From the NCBI GenBank assembly GCA_900708905.1, contig CAADRB010000002.1, positions 3,098,561 through 3,162,560 on the forward strand: a stretch of DNA of 64,000 nt. Reading direction: 5' to 3'. This document shows positions 25,283 through 37,319 of this stretch, one piece after another. A model generated the notes under the pieces. It ran no database searches. It had not been told where the DNA came from and was given only the letters and a program-made list of their open reading frames with translations. The first letter of the stretch is position 1. Each line of letters starts with the position of its first letter. The position numbers and the translations under genes were made by a program. The stretch comes from Hymenolepis diminuta. Its lineage: Eukaryota > Platyhelminthes > Cestoda > Cyclophyllidea > Hymenolepididae.

Positions 25283-28159
25283 GCGTTGACTGTGCTCTTT
25301 CCTCTTCCTCATGACGGCCGACACAACTCCACTGTCTTCATTCAGCACCTCCTTCCTAACCTTACAAACGAAAGATGTGGCGACTTTTAGAAATCTTGCC
25401 ATTTCTAAATTCTCGTGTTTCGCTTTTATGGACGTCATTACAGCGTGTCTTTTCATTTCATTCTTTATATTAATATCTGCCACGTGATCTTCCGATTTAA
25501 AAATACGTTAATTATTATTATCAGCTTAGTTAGTGTCCTCAGATATGTACGTATACATTTGCTGCTCCTGTTTGTACTTCAATTTGGAAAAGCCCTTGAA
25601 CATAGAAGGAATTACCGCGTAGAGGCTCAGATAGAGAAATTTATAACTTTCGTCAACGAGGATGTGTAGACAGTCTACTAGATTTGGTGAAACTTAGTTC
25701 GACCTTGCACTCCCTCTGATAATTCTTTATGCTTTTCTGACCTTTCTTCCATTTATTCGTTAATTCACGGAATTAAAAATGACTCAGTTACTTACTTACG
25801 AACATTCGAAATTTGAGAAGGCCGTTTTGCCAATTCACTTACCTCATCTTTAGAAAGAGCATCTGTAGACGTCATTGCTAGTCTCATATTTAATTTTGGT
25901 GGTAAGAAGAAGAAACGAGATATGGTGACATAACTGATCACTCAGTTAATTCGATCGGTCAGTGAGCAGCACTGAATGTGTCGGATATGAGGTTGTCCAG
26001 AAACAGAGGTCAAACTATGAAATTTGAGTCTTAGAACATGAGGAAATTACACAGTAAGCTATAACCCTCATGACAAATGGGATGAATCATCGCATCCGGA
26101 GTTCGGGTAAAGGAAGATTCTTCGTGCCTTGACTTCATTATCCACTTCCACCCAACCTCCTCTTATGCACTATCCAATGAATTAAAAGTGCGAAAGTTTA
26201 TTGGTGTATCATAGGTGCTGCTAACACCAATCTAATCGACATGACAGCTCAAGTAAAACAGGAAAAAATACTTGTGTAAATATTTACACCGCTTCTCACG
26301 TTCCCATTCTTGCATTTCAAAAGGCATTTGACCATCAAAGATTTAGGTCAGACACTTCGTCAGAGGAAGGTGGGAGGAACATGTGCAGCTTGTTGACCGC
26401 AGATGTATTTTCATCGCTAAGAGATTTTGCAAAGCCTAAGTCTTGCGGTGTCAGTGTGTAGGAGTGGCGACCATTTTGACTGACCTATTCAGCAAGCTAC
26501 CCGGGGATGAATTGGTAGCTTAACGAAGTCGTGTGCACGCCTTTATTTTTCGGGTGAAAGGGACATACTACTGCTACCACTACCACATCGACGATGATTG
26601 GTATGACTGTTCATACCGTTTATGAGACAAAAATACTGGAAGAACCTCAATTGGAGACACTAGTTTACACACCCGTAGGATGATTGAGAAGAGCTTTAAC
26701 ACCTATAAAAAGTCTGTTAATTCTACTATTAATCTGCTTTTCAATGGAGCATAAACATGAGAGGGAAATGCAATACATGAGGTTAATGCATGAAATTAGA
26801 TTTATGCACAAGCATTCACAAGCAATTTCTTAAGCCGCTTGGAACTCCGTCATAAAACCAGTTGCCCACAAATTGCACGATGGTTCTTGTAGGTTTATGC
26901 GTCAATCTATAAACTTTTATGGCCAGTTTTTGCAACAAATGGTTATTGAAATGCATTGTGTGCCAATGGTGTGACTTGTTAATTGGTCCGTCCATTAAAA
27001 GGCTCTAACATGAAATCCCATTGGGGGCGAAACAAATAGTTCGGAATAAGATTGAAACTGGTCTCCATCTGTTCACTATCGATTTCAAACGAGTTTAAAC
27101 CTCCTTTCTAGAATTAGCTTGAAATTCACGTACCGAATACGCCTTGTTGTCCTAAACCTGTGAGAGGTCATATGTGGATTATGGGATTTAAGCTTGTCTC
27201 TGGATCGAATGGAAGAGGTGAATTAGCATTTTCCTCCATTTTGCATGTTTATAGAATCTCTTTATTTGTACTTTTGTCGAAGTAGATGCTCCGATGTATT
27301 GACTATAGGTTATAAACTATGTCTACCTTTTGCTGTGTTCAATTTGCAGAATAAGTATTTGTGAATGTAATAAGTTGTTTAAGTTAATATTGCAAAACAA
27401 CTTATGAACCGTCAAAATAGTGTATCCAAACAGCCTGAAATATAAATCGAGAACTTCATAACTAAATATTTTTTCAATTAAGAACCTTCAGTTTAGACTC
27501 CAACTAACCTCAGTGGGGTTTAAAATTTCAAGTCAGGAGAGAGCTGTAGTTCTACTGCTATGAATTATTTAGAATTGATTTTAAAATGTTAAGTTTTGTT
27601 CGCATAAATTAAATTCAATTTCAAATGTTCTTCAAATCATACAGGAACGGGAATTTAGTTCCCAGATTTTGTCCGTTTGTTTATATGGACAGTACATATT
27701 ACAATGTCAGGACAAGGGAATACATACCTGCAGCTGTGAGAAAAATATTTGGGAAAATGGACCACTGGATTCAGGATTTTTAGTCCATCAATTTATCGGC
27801 TCAGAAGAATATTTGCTGTTGTTTGTTCAAAGGAAATTTTGAAGAGGCCCACATTGGTTCTTACATCACATTTGTGGGTGATAATCTGATATGTGATATT
27901 TCAACCACCATTATTCACCTATCCAGGGTCACAAGTTAATGTGGATGAGATAGAGACAAGCGCTGTACTCTAGATCATCTAAAGAGTCACTTATTAACTC
28001 GTCTGGCTCCGACTTCATTTTAGTTTGACCAAAATTATCAATCAAGTAAACAGCAAGGCTTATAGACGTCTTCATGGAGCCAATCCTCTATTGCGACCTT
28101 TCCACAATGGTAATAAGAATGTTTGATAACAACGGGTTTTCTATTTTCCTGAACGTGAC

Positions 28160-28240
28160 GAAAAGGTTAATCTCAGGATTACACTTTTGCTGAGCCACGA
28201 TATGTGAAGAGTTAGCTCAGCGGATTCCTCTGAAGAATTC
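28160..28240 (+). repeat. Short dispersed repeat C, copy 2
   Basis: Second copy of the element at 21585-21660 in the same orientation. The best-kept block is CAGCGGATTCCTCTG followed by AAGAATTC. Confidence 0.4.
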
Positions 28241-31200
28241 CTCGGCCAAGTTTCAAAGAAGATAAATACGTCATCGATCTAATTTGGAAATGTATTTTTG
28301 TAATCATATCGAAACCTTTGGCTTAACCTTTGGCTTGTCATGGTTAAAACAGCCAATGTTGCTGTTTCTCGTTTCTAATGTCTTTAATCTCAACGGTGGA
28401 ATTCGAGCGAAGGCAATTAAATACGAATGCATATATGCGAAGATTTGCAGAATAGGAGGCGATGCTCTTCACTATCGGCAGGCGTACTGTTTCTCGGGTG
28501 CAACGACCAAAAGCATCTTCAGTGCTCAACTTTAGATAACGTTAAGCATTATGTCTCTAAGAACGAAGAGGCACTAATCTCAACTTCAATTCAAGATGAT
28601 TTTTCAAGTTTCATACCAGAGATCAATCAAGTTTACACATTTTCCTCCTCAGTAAATATCTTCTCTCACCAAGACTTGTTTTTTTTCGATAAAGATTTAA
28701 AAGATCTTTTCTTAATCCAATGGAATTAGTAATAATCTTCCTTATGTCATGTTTTATGGAAGATATTATTTATTCATGTAAAGGAAAGAATAAGAAATTT
28801 TTACTCATGGAACTTAACTAATGAAAAGGAGTGATAGAAGAAATTTTTGAAATATCTTAGGGAGTTTTGGGGTAAGTTATGAGTCAAAATGGGATAGCAT
28901 CTGGATTCTAAATCGTCCTGTCATCTACATTTGAATTTTTATAATGTTTTCAGATATTTTTTATCATCGCTATATTGAAATTCTGAGTGACACGTTTTCA
29001 TATGATTTCGTAACTACTCTCTTTTAGCACATTTCCTAAAACGAACTTGCGTGAGATAAATTGGTTGAAATAAGCTGTAATTATCCATTTGCGTAGATAA
29101 AATTGACAATAATTGCATTTGTACAGAGAAGAGCGAATTTAGGTTGGAAAATCCAATCGCTCAAAAAGTAGTGAACTGAACCTAAAATGGAAATTAGCTT
29201 TTTTCTTTCAAAAAGGTACTTCGGCAGAAAAAACTTTAATTTAGAGCAAAAATCATGTAAATTGAGCAACAAGTTCGAATTTCGGTAACCCAGTTTGAAA
29301 CATTTTATCTAAATGTAATTAAGTTCATATTAATTAATAAATTAATTGGAGTCATTAAGTTTACAACTTTAACGCCGTTAAACTACCCTCATGAAAATGT
29401 GATAAATAATATATTATGCTACTGTTAAAACAGTGTGATATCTAACATTTCATGGGAGCATTTGCAAAGTATACAGTTTTCAATCGTGCAGTGACATTTA
29501 TGGAGGGTAGGAGTTACAGTTCAGCAGGGATTGAAGGAGTTTAATTCATCAAGCAGTAGAAAAAACAAAGTTAGATATTCAGAAGTTCTTCTGATTTCTG
29601 GCTATTCGTCTATCATTTCCTTAATGTATAAAGTTTGCCATCCCACGCGCTTAATTTCAAATTTTCAAATATTCATTCCCGTATAGATAATCTACTAAAG
29701 ATTCCTGTTTATGTCCGCGATGCTCAGAAATAACTGACCCATTGATTAAAGTGAATGATTGGCCAGGCAACGGCTTGCACATACTTAATCGGGAATTAAA
29801 ACAAAGTAGCGGAAAAGTTAAAGAAACGTAGTTTCTAAGGAATCCATGTTCCTCTATTACAATCATGAAACAGGGATTGAGGGAAGAGGAAGGGGAAATT
29901 GACAAATTTTCCGTTTGCAGTTTTTGATATGATAAAAATGGTAATTACATTGGAAATTTAAGTTATTTTTGGTTCCAGTCGCCATCATACTGATCAGTAC
30001 CTTCCAATGAAAAAGTTGCTATTAAAATTTCATGAAAAGTGTATAATAGATAAAGTAAAATATAATTATGTTATCGTCCGACTTCGAACATATACCAAGA
30101 TAGAATGAGAGGAGGGGGAGGGTTGCGAAGTTATCTGGCAGATTTCATATTAGCGGATGGACATACGATCCAATTCCCTTTTTATTTTATAATCCACTGA
30201 CTATCCCTTCCCTTTTGAGACCATTCACGGGTATATTCCCTTGAATATACGCATTATGCATTTCTCAAATTTGTTGTGGAATTTTTATTAAGTCTTCGTT
30301 TCAATGCACCACATTCATAGGAAGAATAACTTTTAATGAATCAAAAACACCCTAGTGACAAATAACTGGGAAGTATTTAAAATAGTATACAAAGAGATAT
30401 TCATTCAAAACCAGGTACATATTTTAAGTGGTAAAAATGCGCCACTTTTTAAAATGATTTCATTTGGGTTAAAATCTTTTCAATCAATGATTTCGATTCA
30501 TTTTTTTAAATACATCACAAACTTGAATTTTGCAACAATAACTCCTTTGTGTCATCAATCAAAAAATTTTTTCATCTATTTGACAATAAAACTATTGTGA
30601 ATAACGCAAATTTTTCTTTAGATATTTCAATTTCCGATAAGTTTGCTGACATCAAACTTGTTTTTACCTACCATAATCAAATAAATTTTAAATTTTCTCA
30701 TTTTTGCTTGCTTTCTTCCGGTCTGATATTCTTTGTAGATAAAATATACGAAGAAACAAAATGAGACATGATATATTTTGAAGTTCATACCGATTAATTT
30801 GAGCTACTTTGACTGGATCAACCCACATATGTTCACTTGATTTGATTTCTAGATTCAAGTGGATAAATAATTGCCCTTTATGTGCCTTGAATCGCAGTGA
30901 AAAGCTTAACAAATTTAAATAATTGAAGTGCATCCTAAAGAAATGTACAATTTTATTTAAATAAGTACACTCTAACGACCTCAACTATGCTAAAACAGTT
31001 TAAGAAGAATTCATTAGTAAAAATTTGGCTTTATGATTATACATATGTAACGAGGTGGCTCGAGAGACTACTCATTTTATCGGTCAATTAACTTGAAACA
31101 CTTCGTAGGTGAATAATGACTGGGAAATCTAAAAAAACAAGTCTTGAAGTTTGATTCTTGAAATTTTGGTCAAACCTGTTAGGCATAAGCAGACTCATTG

Positions 31201-32024
31201 ATGAATTATGAATACTCTTTTCTCACCTTCAGATCTACCTCCATTTTTAACTCGTTCTTGATCTATTTCCAAGCTCCCTCATCCCTAGGTGATTTTCTAT
31301 TATTTATAATTGCAGAACCATTTTACCTGACGTAAACACTATTAATAATAAAATAATTACAATTAATGAAGATGATTCATAATGGTATTTTTATTCCTGT
31401 CAGCATTTTATTTCCATGAGTAATCTACCTATTTGATTTTGCCTTTTAATATAGCTAGTCATAAGTGATTCAGCATTTAGTCCTTTAATTTACATGAGAA
31501 GTTAAATCTTTGTCTTTGGTTTTATTGAAAAAAAACCATAGGCGACATTTTTACTTTAATTAAGTTTTATTAGTTCATTTCAGTATGTGAACCGACACGT
31601 GTGTATATTATCAGGTATTTACAATTCTTCAAGCAGAATAACTTGTCACCGTTCATTATTTGAAACCGGATGAAGTTTAGCATTTTTTCAGAAAGGATGT
31701 CTCTAATAGTGGACTTTTAAATATACCAATATGCCACACAAATATTTTTCCCTAAAAGAGCTTTGGAAAATATACTGATCCTCTTTTTGTTAACCCTATA
31801 AAGGAATTTTGATACGTCCTAATTCAATGCGTGAAACATTAGCATTTATTTCATTGGTAAAGCCTTCACTTCTTCTGAAAAACCGACTTTCAATGTATCG
31901 ATTTCAATGAAAGAGTAGCAAAAATTCGATGTTCTAGACATGACGTCCATCCGTTCTGAAAATCGGTAAATGTTCAAAATTCAGCATGTCAGCTGACAAG
32001 GATAGGAGTGACTATAGGGCCTTG

Positions 32025-32030
32025 TTTATT
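32025..32030 (-). terminator. Probable polyadenylation signal of NPF-B
   Basis: AATAAA on the minus strand, about 146 bases beyond the NPF-B stop codon. It is a reasonable candidate, but such hexamers are common in AT-rich DNA. Confidence 0.4.
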
Positions 32031-32175
32031 AATTAAGTTTTCAAGTATTGAAGTCCAAATAATAATTTAAGACAGGAAAGAAATAATAATTCGATTGGTT
32101 ATTGATATGCTTCGCGTTTGAAAATTGTATGATTAACAAGCACAAATCTATTAATCAATCGAAGAAGTGGAGATT

Positions 32176-32674
32176 TCATCCGAATCTAAAATAAATAAAT
32201 GTTATATTTGTTCAGGATAATAACAGTGATATATTAAAAATGAATTATAACAGGTTATTTTTGAATATAATGTTGAAAAATATGAAATTGTTATATAGAG
32301 CTCTCTGTTATAATACAAGAAAATTGTTACAAATTACTGCTAAATAACTTAAGTTGATATTCTTTTTATTAAATATATCAGATAAAAGTCAACAAATATG
32401 TTTAACGAATTCAATAACTTATGAGATCTTACCTTGGTCTACCGGTAATTGCTAACCATTCATCAAGTTGTTCAAGATAGCGTCGAAGTTCTTGAACATT
32501 GCGGAATACGGGCTTTCTGTCCATTGATATCTCCTCCTTAGTTGGGAAAAGATTGTTTGTATCCGATCTCATATATCTGGATTCCGCCCTTAACACCAAG
32601 GTCGCCATTAAGATTGCAAAACACAGGACTTTGAACCAAGAATATCTTCTATCGATTAGCCTGACGTGATTCAT
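32176..32674 (-). CDS. npf: Neuropeptide F precursor, gene B, two exons
   Basis: Minus-strand exons are 32674-32433 and 32185-32176 (A TTC GGA TGA), with a 247-bp GT-AG intron splitting the penultimate Arg codon exactly as in gene A. The 83-residue precursor has an N-terminal MNHVRLIDRRYSWFK, a hydrophobic signal core (VLCFAILMATLVL) and a single peptide with the same end as gene A, ELRRYLEQLDEWLAITGR then PRFG. The region before it (RKPVFRNVQ) differs from gene A (RGPLFRTAR), and the propeptide between signal and peptide is unrelated in detail. Product: a secreted, C-terminally amidated neuropeptide, presumably acting on an NPF/NPY-type receptor. The gene lies convergent to gene A, 11.6 kb away, inside the loop of the large inverted repeat. 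The ATG directly follows a strong acceptor. Confidence 0.93.
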
Positions 32675-32691
32675 CTAAAGAAGAAAAAATT
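32675..32691 (-). promoter_or_regulatory. Strong splice acceptor abutting the NPF-B start codon
   Basis: The minus strand reads a long pyrimidine run, TTTTTTCTTCTTTAG, ending exactly at the ATG. This is a textbook acceptor, so the mature exon should begin with the start codon, joined either to a 5'-UTR exon or to a spliced leader. Confidence 0.65.
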
Positions 32692-34289
32692 GAGTAATAT
32701 TGCTATTTAAAATTCTCAATCACGATCATAATTTCATTTAAATAATTGACAATAGAAAAATGGTTCTGAGATTAAATTGAAATGAATTAAACAATTTGAG
32801 AGAACAATCCAATCTATTAATAATGATAATGAAAAAAATATATTCCTCGTCTGATTTTTTCAAAAAAAATAATGCTTAAAGTCCATAAGCAACTTATACA
32901 TTATCCAATAAATTTAAATTAAATATCACGTATTAGAAATTATAAACATAAATTACTTAAAATGAAAAGGTGTTTTAGTTTATCGATTCATAATTTTTAT
33001 CTAACAAGTGGTTCTTAACCAGTAAACAATACCTTAATAAAGGGGATTTAATTTGTCTTCGAAATAATCGATTTTTTTATGTATAAGGAAAATATGATAT
33101 GGGTATAATGACGAGAGCAAACCTACCATTTTGATAGCGGTCGACAAAGATGAAAAATTAACCGGACCTTTAAAAGCGGATAAATCAGTGATTTGATAGA
33201 TACACCTGAGCTTATATCTGCCAAATTGGCTCATCGAATCCGATTCGTTACACTTCCGGCCAATTATGGGATGGGGATGTGGAAAGTAAGCATAATGTCC
33301 AATGAGCTTTGTAGAGTGCTGCCGAAAGATTCTGATTATCTACCACAATCACCTTCATTTTAATTTATTTGAATTATATCCTATAATACGCATTCATCTA
33401 GATAATTTTATTCAATTGGTTAAGTTCAGTTTACGGTGCTTCCGTATATTGTCATAGTATTCTACAAAAAAATTAATCGGAATTAATAAGGATACGAAGT
33501 ACCAGGTATAGCCACTTCTTATTATTACAGTAGCATTACCCATTTCACAATTTGTCGAATATCCGAGTCTACCATTTCAATTAAGAAACTTCCAAGTTTT
33601 ATATTTGTGTGAATTGAAAGTTTTTGTTGTTATTTCAATACGACCAATAGATACTGTTGCAAATTTTATGAGAAATAATTACACCAATGCAATCACAATA
33701 TCTGTATGAATATATTATTTTCATACTAATATTCTTAAAACCGATAAGAACTACATGATAGAAATAATTCAGGGTCCTGTTGAATATTCGATACTATATG
33801 ACCTTCGAAAGTTGGGAAGTAAATTCAGGAAACTTAGAATGTTAAACTTTTGAATAAAATTGAATTATAACGTCGCATTCTAAAATCTAAAATTAAATCA
33901 GTCGATTCTAGGAACTACGAAAGGGTGATAGAAGCTGTCAACATGTTATAAAAATAGAAATTTCAGTAACATTTAATTTTTGACATATAATTTAGTCTTA
34001 TAAATGCTATTTCATAACTTTAGGTAGGTGATAATATTGATCAAATGTAAACATAATATGCATATACAAAGATAAAACCAAAATTGCAGAGAAGCTTTAA
34101 TTAATTAAGGAATAAAAATAATCGGAATATTTTAAATGGGACTTCATAATACGAACATCTCAATAAAGGAAAATAACAAAACCAAACATTTTTTAATTTT
34201 TTCCCTTAAAAATATTTCAGCTCCAGACATCTTTGTTGCATATTTTTTGCTACTAAGGAGTTCTTAGGGTTCTTTTATGATCTAAAAGC
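32692..34289. other. Upstream region of NPF-B, no gene recognised
   Basis: Should contain the NPF-B promoter and any 5'-UTR exon. AT-rich; the 66-codon minus frame at 33034-33234 has no recognisable similarity. Confidence 0.4.
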
Positions 34290-34513
34290 TGACATCCCAG
34301 CCATGAAGAAGGAAAACACAAGTTCTCGTTGTCATAGCGAAAATTTACTGCAGTTTAATTCGAACTGTGCACAGTATAACGTAATTCATAATAGTTCCAA
34401 ATACAGTTAAGGGATGAAATATTTTCTATAACAGTGGGAAGAAAAGATAAAATAAATACTAGGTTTGCCAGGGGAAACATCTCTTAATTTCATATGATTA
34501 TATTTTCTTGACA
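34290..34513 (-). repeat. 3' LTR of the short element
   Basis: Begins TGTCAAG right after the purine tract and ends near the GATGTCAG block. It pairs with the repeat at 36070-36300, with clear divergence and small indels that show age. Confidence 0.5.
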
Positions 34514-36069
34514 CCTCCCCTTTTAAGTCGCTCTTTTCTAGGAGAACTTCGTCTTCAATTTCACTTGAAGTTTCTGGTTCGATCAGCATTCAATTTTGGC
34601 GACTTATTCCATATCCATAAGAGCATCCATATGATTTATGCAGATTCAGTCTGTTTCATCTTCCTTTTAGTAATTTCATTGAAGATTTTCCATCAAGTTT
34701 TGGACGAACAGCTATCCAGAAATTCGCGAAAACGGTTTTCGGTTTCTCTGTCATTATATCCTCCCCCTTTCCATAGAATTTGTCCATTTTCTTTTTCTTG
34801 GTTTGGGCTTTTACGTTGTATGTCTGGAACTGAACATTGCATTCATTATTGATCTTCATTTTGTGTCTTCTCGACAGCCCTTACATTCCATTCAGGTTTT
34901 GATCCAATGATCGTTTCAGGAACTAGTTCAAAATGCTGTTTCCTTTTCTTCTATCACTTTATGTTTACCTTTAGCACGTTTATCGGGATTCTTCTGCAGA
35001 CTTTCATTCCGCAACCTATCCTTCTTCTATCTGTCTATTGGTTCTGTCAGCTGGCCGACCATTGGTTTAACTTTCTGGATGACGCTCTACTTTCTGAAAT
35101 CCAGTTTAATTCGGCACAAAGTTTCCTAATTCCTCGTTAACCACATAAGTTGCATTAGCGAGGTTTATACAGGCAAAATTTAGCACAGTGCAAATTATTA
35201 CAAAGTCAGTATTTCGTTAGAGGTTAACGGAGAGGAGAAACATTCTGGGACGCAATTTCACCAGAAATCCAATTTGTGTTACTGTGCTCACAAGATTCCT
35301 GGTGATTCACGCCCAAATTTATGCATTTATTAGCGATATTCTCACCTGTGATTTTACCATTGGCTTCGATCATCCTGAGGATTGACAAGAGAAATCAGTT
35401 GGACAAAATTCTCGAAGGCCTCTCAAAAAAAGTGGATGTTTGAAGTGATCCTTCGTGATGGCGGGAAGATTGAAGAGTTTAAAAATAGTACTGAAACAGC
35501 TAGCATAGATCATCCAGTCTTCATCACGATCTTTAGTGAGAGAAAGACATTCGAGGCCTTTTGCAGCTCAGAAAAATTTTATCGAACAAATAAAGATAAG
35601 ACAGACTGTTACATTAGAGTTTAGATCCGAAATTGCTCTTAGATAGATGGCACATTAGAGCCTTTCACTTTCAGTAATTCTTAACTACCATAATAACAAT
35701 CTAGCTTTTTCATCAACTGGGATATCGGTGAGACGGTATCGGGAAATATTCTCACACTTTTCAAGTCAATTAACAAAAGTCCGATCTGCTTCTGGGTCAT
35801 TCACTAACTTCTGAACCGAAAAATTTTCAAATGGTCTGAGTAAGGAAATATCCAATTTCTCAGTTTTCTTGTTTAAAAATTTTGAAGACTGTTATTGCAA
35901 CACCATGCGATTTTCCAGCTGCTTCTTCAGCAATAAATCGTGACGTTTCTGCTGTTTCATTCTTCTTCAGTATAAGTTTAAATTCGCAAATGTTCAAAGG
36001 CATTTTTATAAATATTCAAGCATCGAGATCTTTTTTAAATCTTTATTCGTAACTTTTACGATCCATGAG

Positions 36070-36300
36070 CCGATATCCAAGCCAGGAAGGAGGAAAATAA
36101 AAGTTCTCGTTGTTCAGCGAAAATTTATTACAATTCAACTTGAACTATGTACAGTATGACGTAATTCATAACAGTTCATATGTACAATTTAAGGTACAAG
36201 CGTTATTTTCAATAATAGTGGGCAAAATGTAAAGTACTTATTAATTTTGTCAAGGAGAAATACTGAATAATCATATTCTTTCCGTGATGGATTCGAGCCT
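36070..36300 (-). repeat. 5' LTR of the short element
   Basis: Partner of 34290-34513. The LTR would end near TTGGATATCGG (minus strand), after which a primer-binding site would be expected; I could not match it to a particular tRNA. Confidence 0.45.
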
Positions 36301-37005
36301 GATTCATCTTATGATATGCAATAGACCTGATCATTCTACCCATCTCATTGCGGAAAAGATTAGTAGAAAGTATATACAGGCGTAGTCGAAATCCAAGACC
36401 GCATGTTTCTTTTATCAAAGAAACAGAAATCTCAATTCAAGCCAAAAATTAAACATAAATTTTTAAGGAAAATGAGGGCTTGTTGAGTTAATATTTACAT
36501 TTTTTTTCATTCCGCTAGAAGAGTCCCTTCCAAATATCATTATATATTATTCACATATGAACTCAACAACTTGAAGATTAGATAGTTTGTAAGTAATATC
36601 AACAAGTTTATGAAATGGCTAGTTAAATAATAAAAATACTATGATCAAATATAAAGATGTAAGTCATCTGTCATCAGCAGCGGTGATAAGGGAGCCTGAG
36701 ACTCCATTACGATGTCGCAATCAGGAAATGCTAGGGTAATAATGAGCATTGTAAGCCATATATTCAGCTATCCGTTAGGAAAATGCATGAAGAAATTCAG
36801 TGTTTATACTGAGTTTATTTATATTGGAAAGTCAAAATGAAAATAACATTCATTTTTTATTAATGTTCTCCTAGGAAAGTGTTCTCCAAAGCTTATCTTG
36901 GGTAGAAACCGATTTCATGGAATCTCCCTGGCGAGAGACGAGAATTATGTCATTCCCTATATTAGGTAGATTTAATCGGTGTGGTCAGCCATTCCGGTCA
37001 CTGGA
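36301..37005. other. Spacer between the two LTR elements
   Basis: Nothing recognisable. A 69-codon minus frame (36209-36418) crosses the LTR boundary and is not considered a gene. Confidence 0.4.
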
Positions 37006-37278
37006 TGTGCACGGATGGAAATTGAAAGTATACGAATTCATAAATATTTTTTTACGTAATTAACATTTATATCATGTTTAATTCCCCTTATATGGAAAAA
37101 AACATTTAATTATGAGATCGCTCTTTCGATCTAACAAATAACATTGTACACTGAAAATTTTTATAAGGCCACTGAATATCGTTTAACAGGGCTCTGACAT
37201 CTTTGAATTTACACTATCTTCTGATCTCCACTGCTATTTTTGTGAATATTTTGGAATTGTTATCTGGAATGACATTAT
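37006..37278 (+). repeat. 5' LTR of the gypsy-type element
   Basis: Aligns with 40743-41017: both begin TGTG, share GAAAGT near the start, AACATTTAATTA in the middle, CACTGAATATC/AACTGAATATC, and CTGCTATTTTTGTG towards the end, and finish near GGAATNATATTA. TTTGGCGACGCAG follows at once, as expected for a primer-binding site. Confidence 0.75.
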
Positions 37279-37319
37279 TTGGCGACGCAGATGAGATGTC
37301 CTCGTAAACAGGTAAACTG

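Larger units (their letters stand above)
24305..25483 (-). pseudogene. Broken mariner/Tc1-like transposase (left copy)
   Basis: Minus-strand fragments in several frames, in order: an N-terminal DNA-binding part (MADINIKNEM..., with MARFLKVATSFVCKVRKEV), a middle part with FSDQK (first catalytic Asp region), RVNADADAYVETPQTIVKPL, then HVTPNIWPPP and VVEKEVNKHPHNTKSS, and a C-terminal RIEWLIEAEGGYIE. These match the order of the mariner-type DDE/D transposases common in invertebrates. Frameshifts, stops, a Leu-rich run from a CAA/TTG repeat, and a loss around the SPDLNP third-Asp motif make it inactive. It shares these lesions with the right copy, so they arose before the duplication. Confidence 0.8.
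24203..27365 (-). mobile_element. Left inverted-repeat arm: mariner/Tc1-like copy lacking termini
   Basis: This 3,163-bp segment is the reverse complement of 52783-55945. Mirrored positions always sum to 80,148, so there is no net indel, and sampled windows match exactly. The few differences I found are close to the 24.2-kb end: GAGACC against GAGGAC near 24210, and C against T near 24269. The transposase remnant lies at 24305-25483. At both ends similarity stops inside the right-hand element: about 33 bp of its 5' terminus and 13 bp of its 3' terminus have no counterpart here. So this copy has no terminal repeats and no recognisable target duplication. Confidence 0.85.
27366..32175. other. 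DNA between the left arm and NPF-B, no gene recognised
   Basis: Holds a repeat C copy (28160-28240) and AT-rich sequence. Frames at 28284-28535, 28427-28729, 29657-29905, 30355-30600 and 30688-30984 have no identifiable domain or splice support. A TTTATT at 32025-32030 may be the polyadenylation signal of NPF-B. Confidence 0.4.
34290..36300 (-). mobile_element. Short degenerate LTR element on the minus strand
   Basis: Two direct repeats of about 225 bp, at 34290-34513 and about 36070-36300, align over most of their length (shared blocks: AACGAGAACTT, ACAGTATRACGTAATTCATAA, and TTTTCGCTRWGACAACG at the end). On the minus strand the interior ends in a purine tract, AAAAGGGGAGG, immediately followed by TGTCAAG, as at the polypurine tract/3'-LTR junction of an LTR retrotransposon. 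The interior is only about 1.6 kb and has no recognisable Gag or Pol; a minus frame (34407-34589) ends in an acidic stretch just before the purine tract, as the C-terminus of Pol might. It is an internally deleted, inactive copy. Confidence 0.55.

Noticed and set aside
25415..25669. 84-codon frame present in both inverted-repeat arms
   Set aside because: Its perfect duplication comes from the arm identity, not from selection. It overlaps the transposase start on the opposite strand and has no family resemblance.
30355..30764. Overlapping plus frames (81 and 71 codons) upstream of NPF-B
   Set aside because: Phe/Ile/Asn/Lys-rich translations expected from AT-rich DNA; no splice sites or family match.
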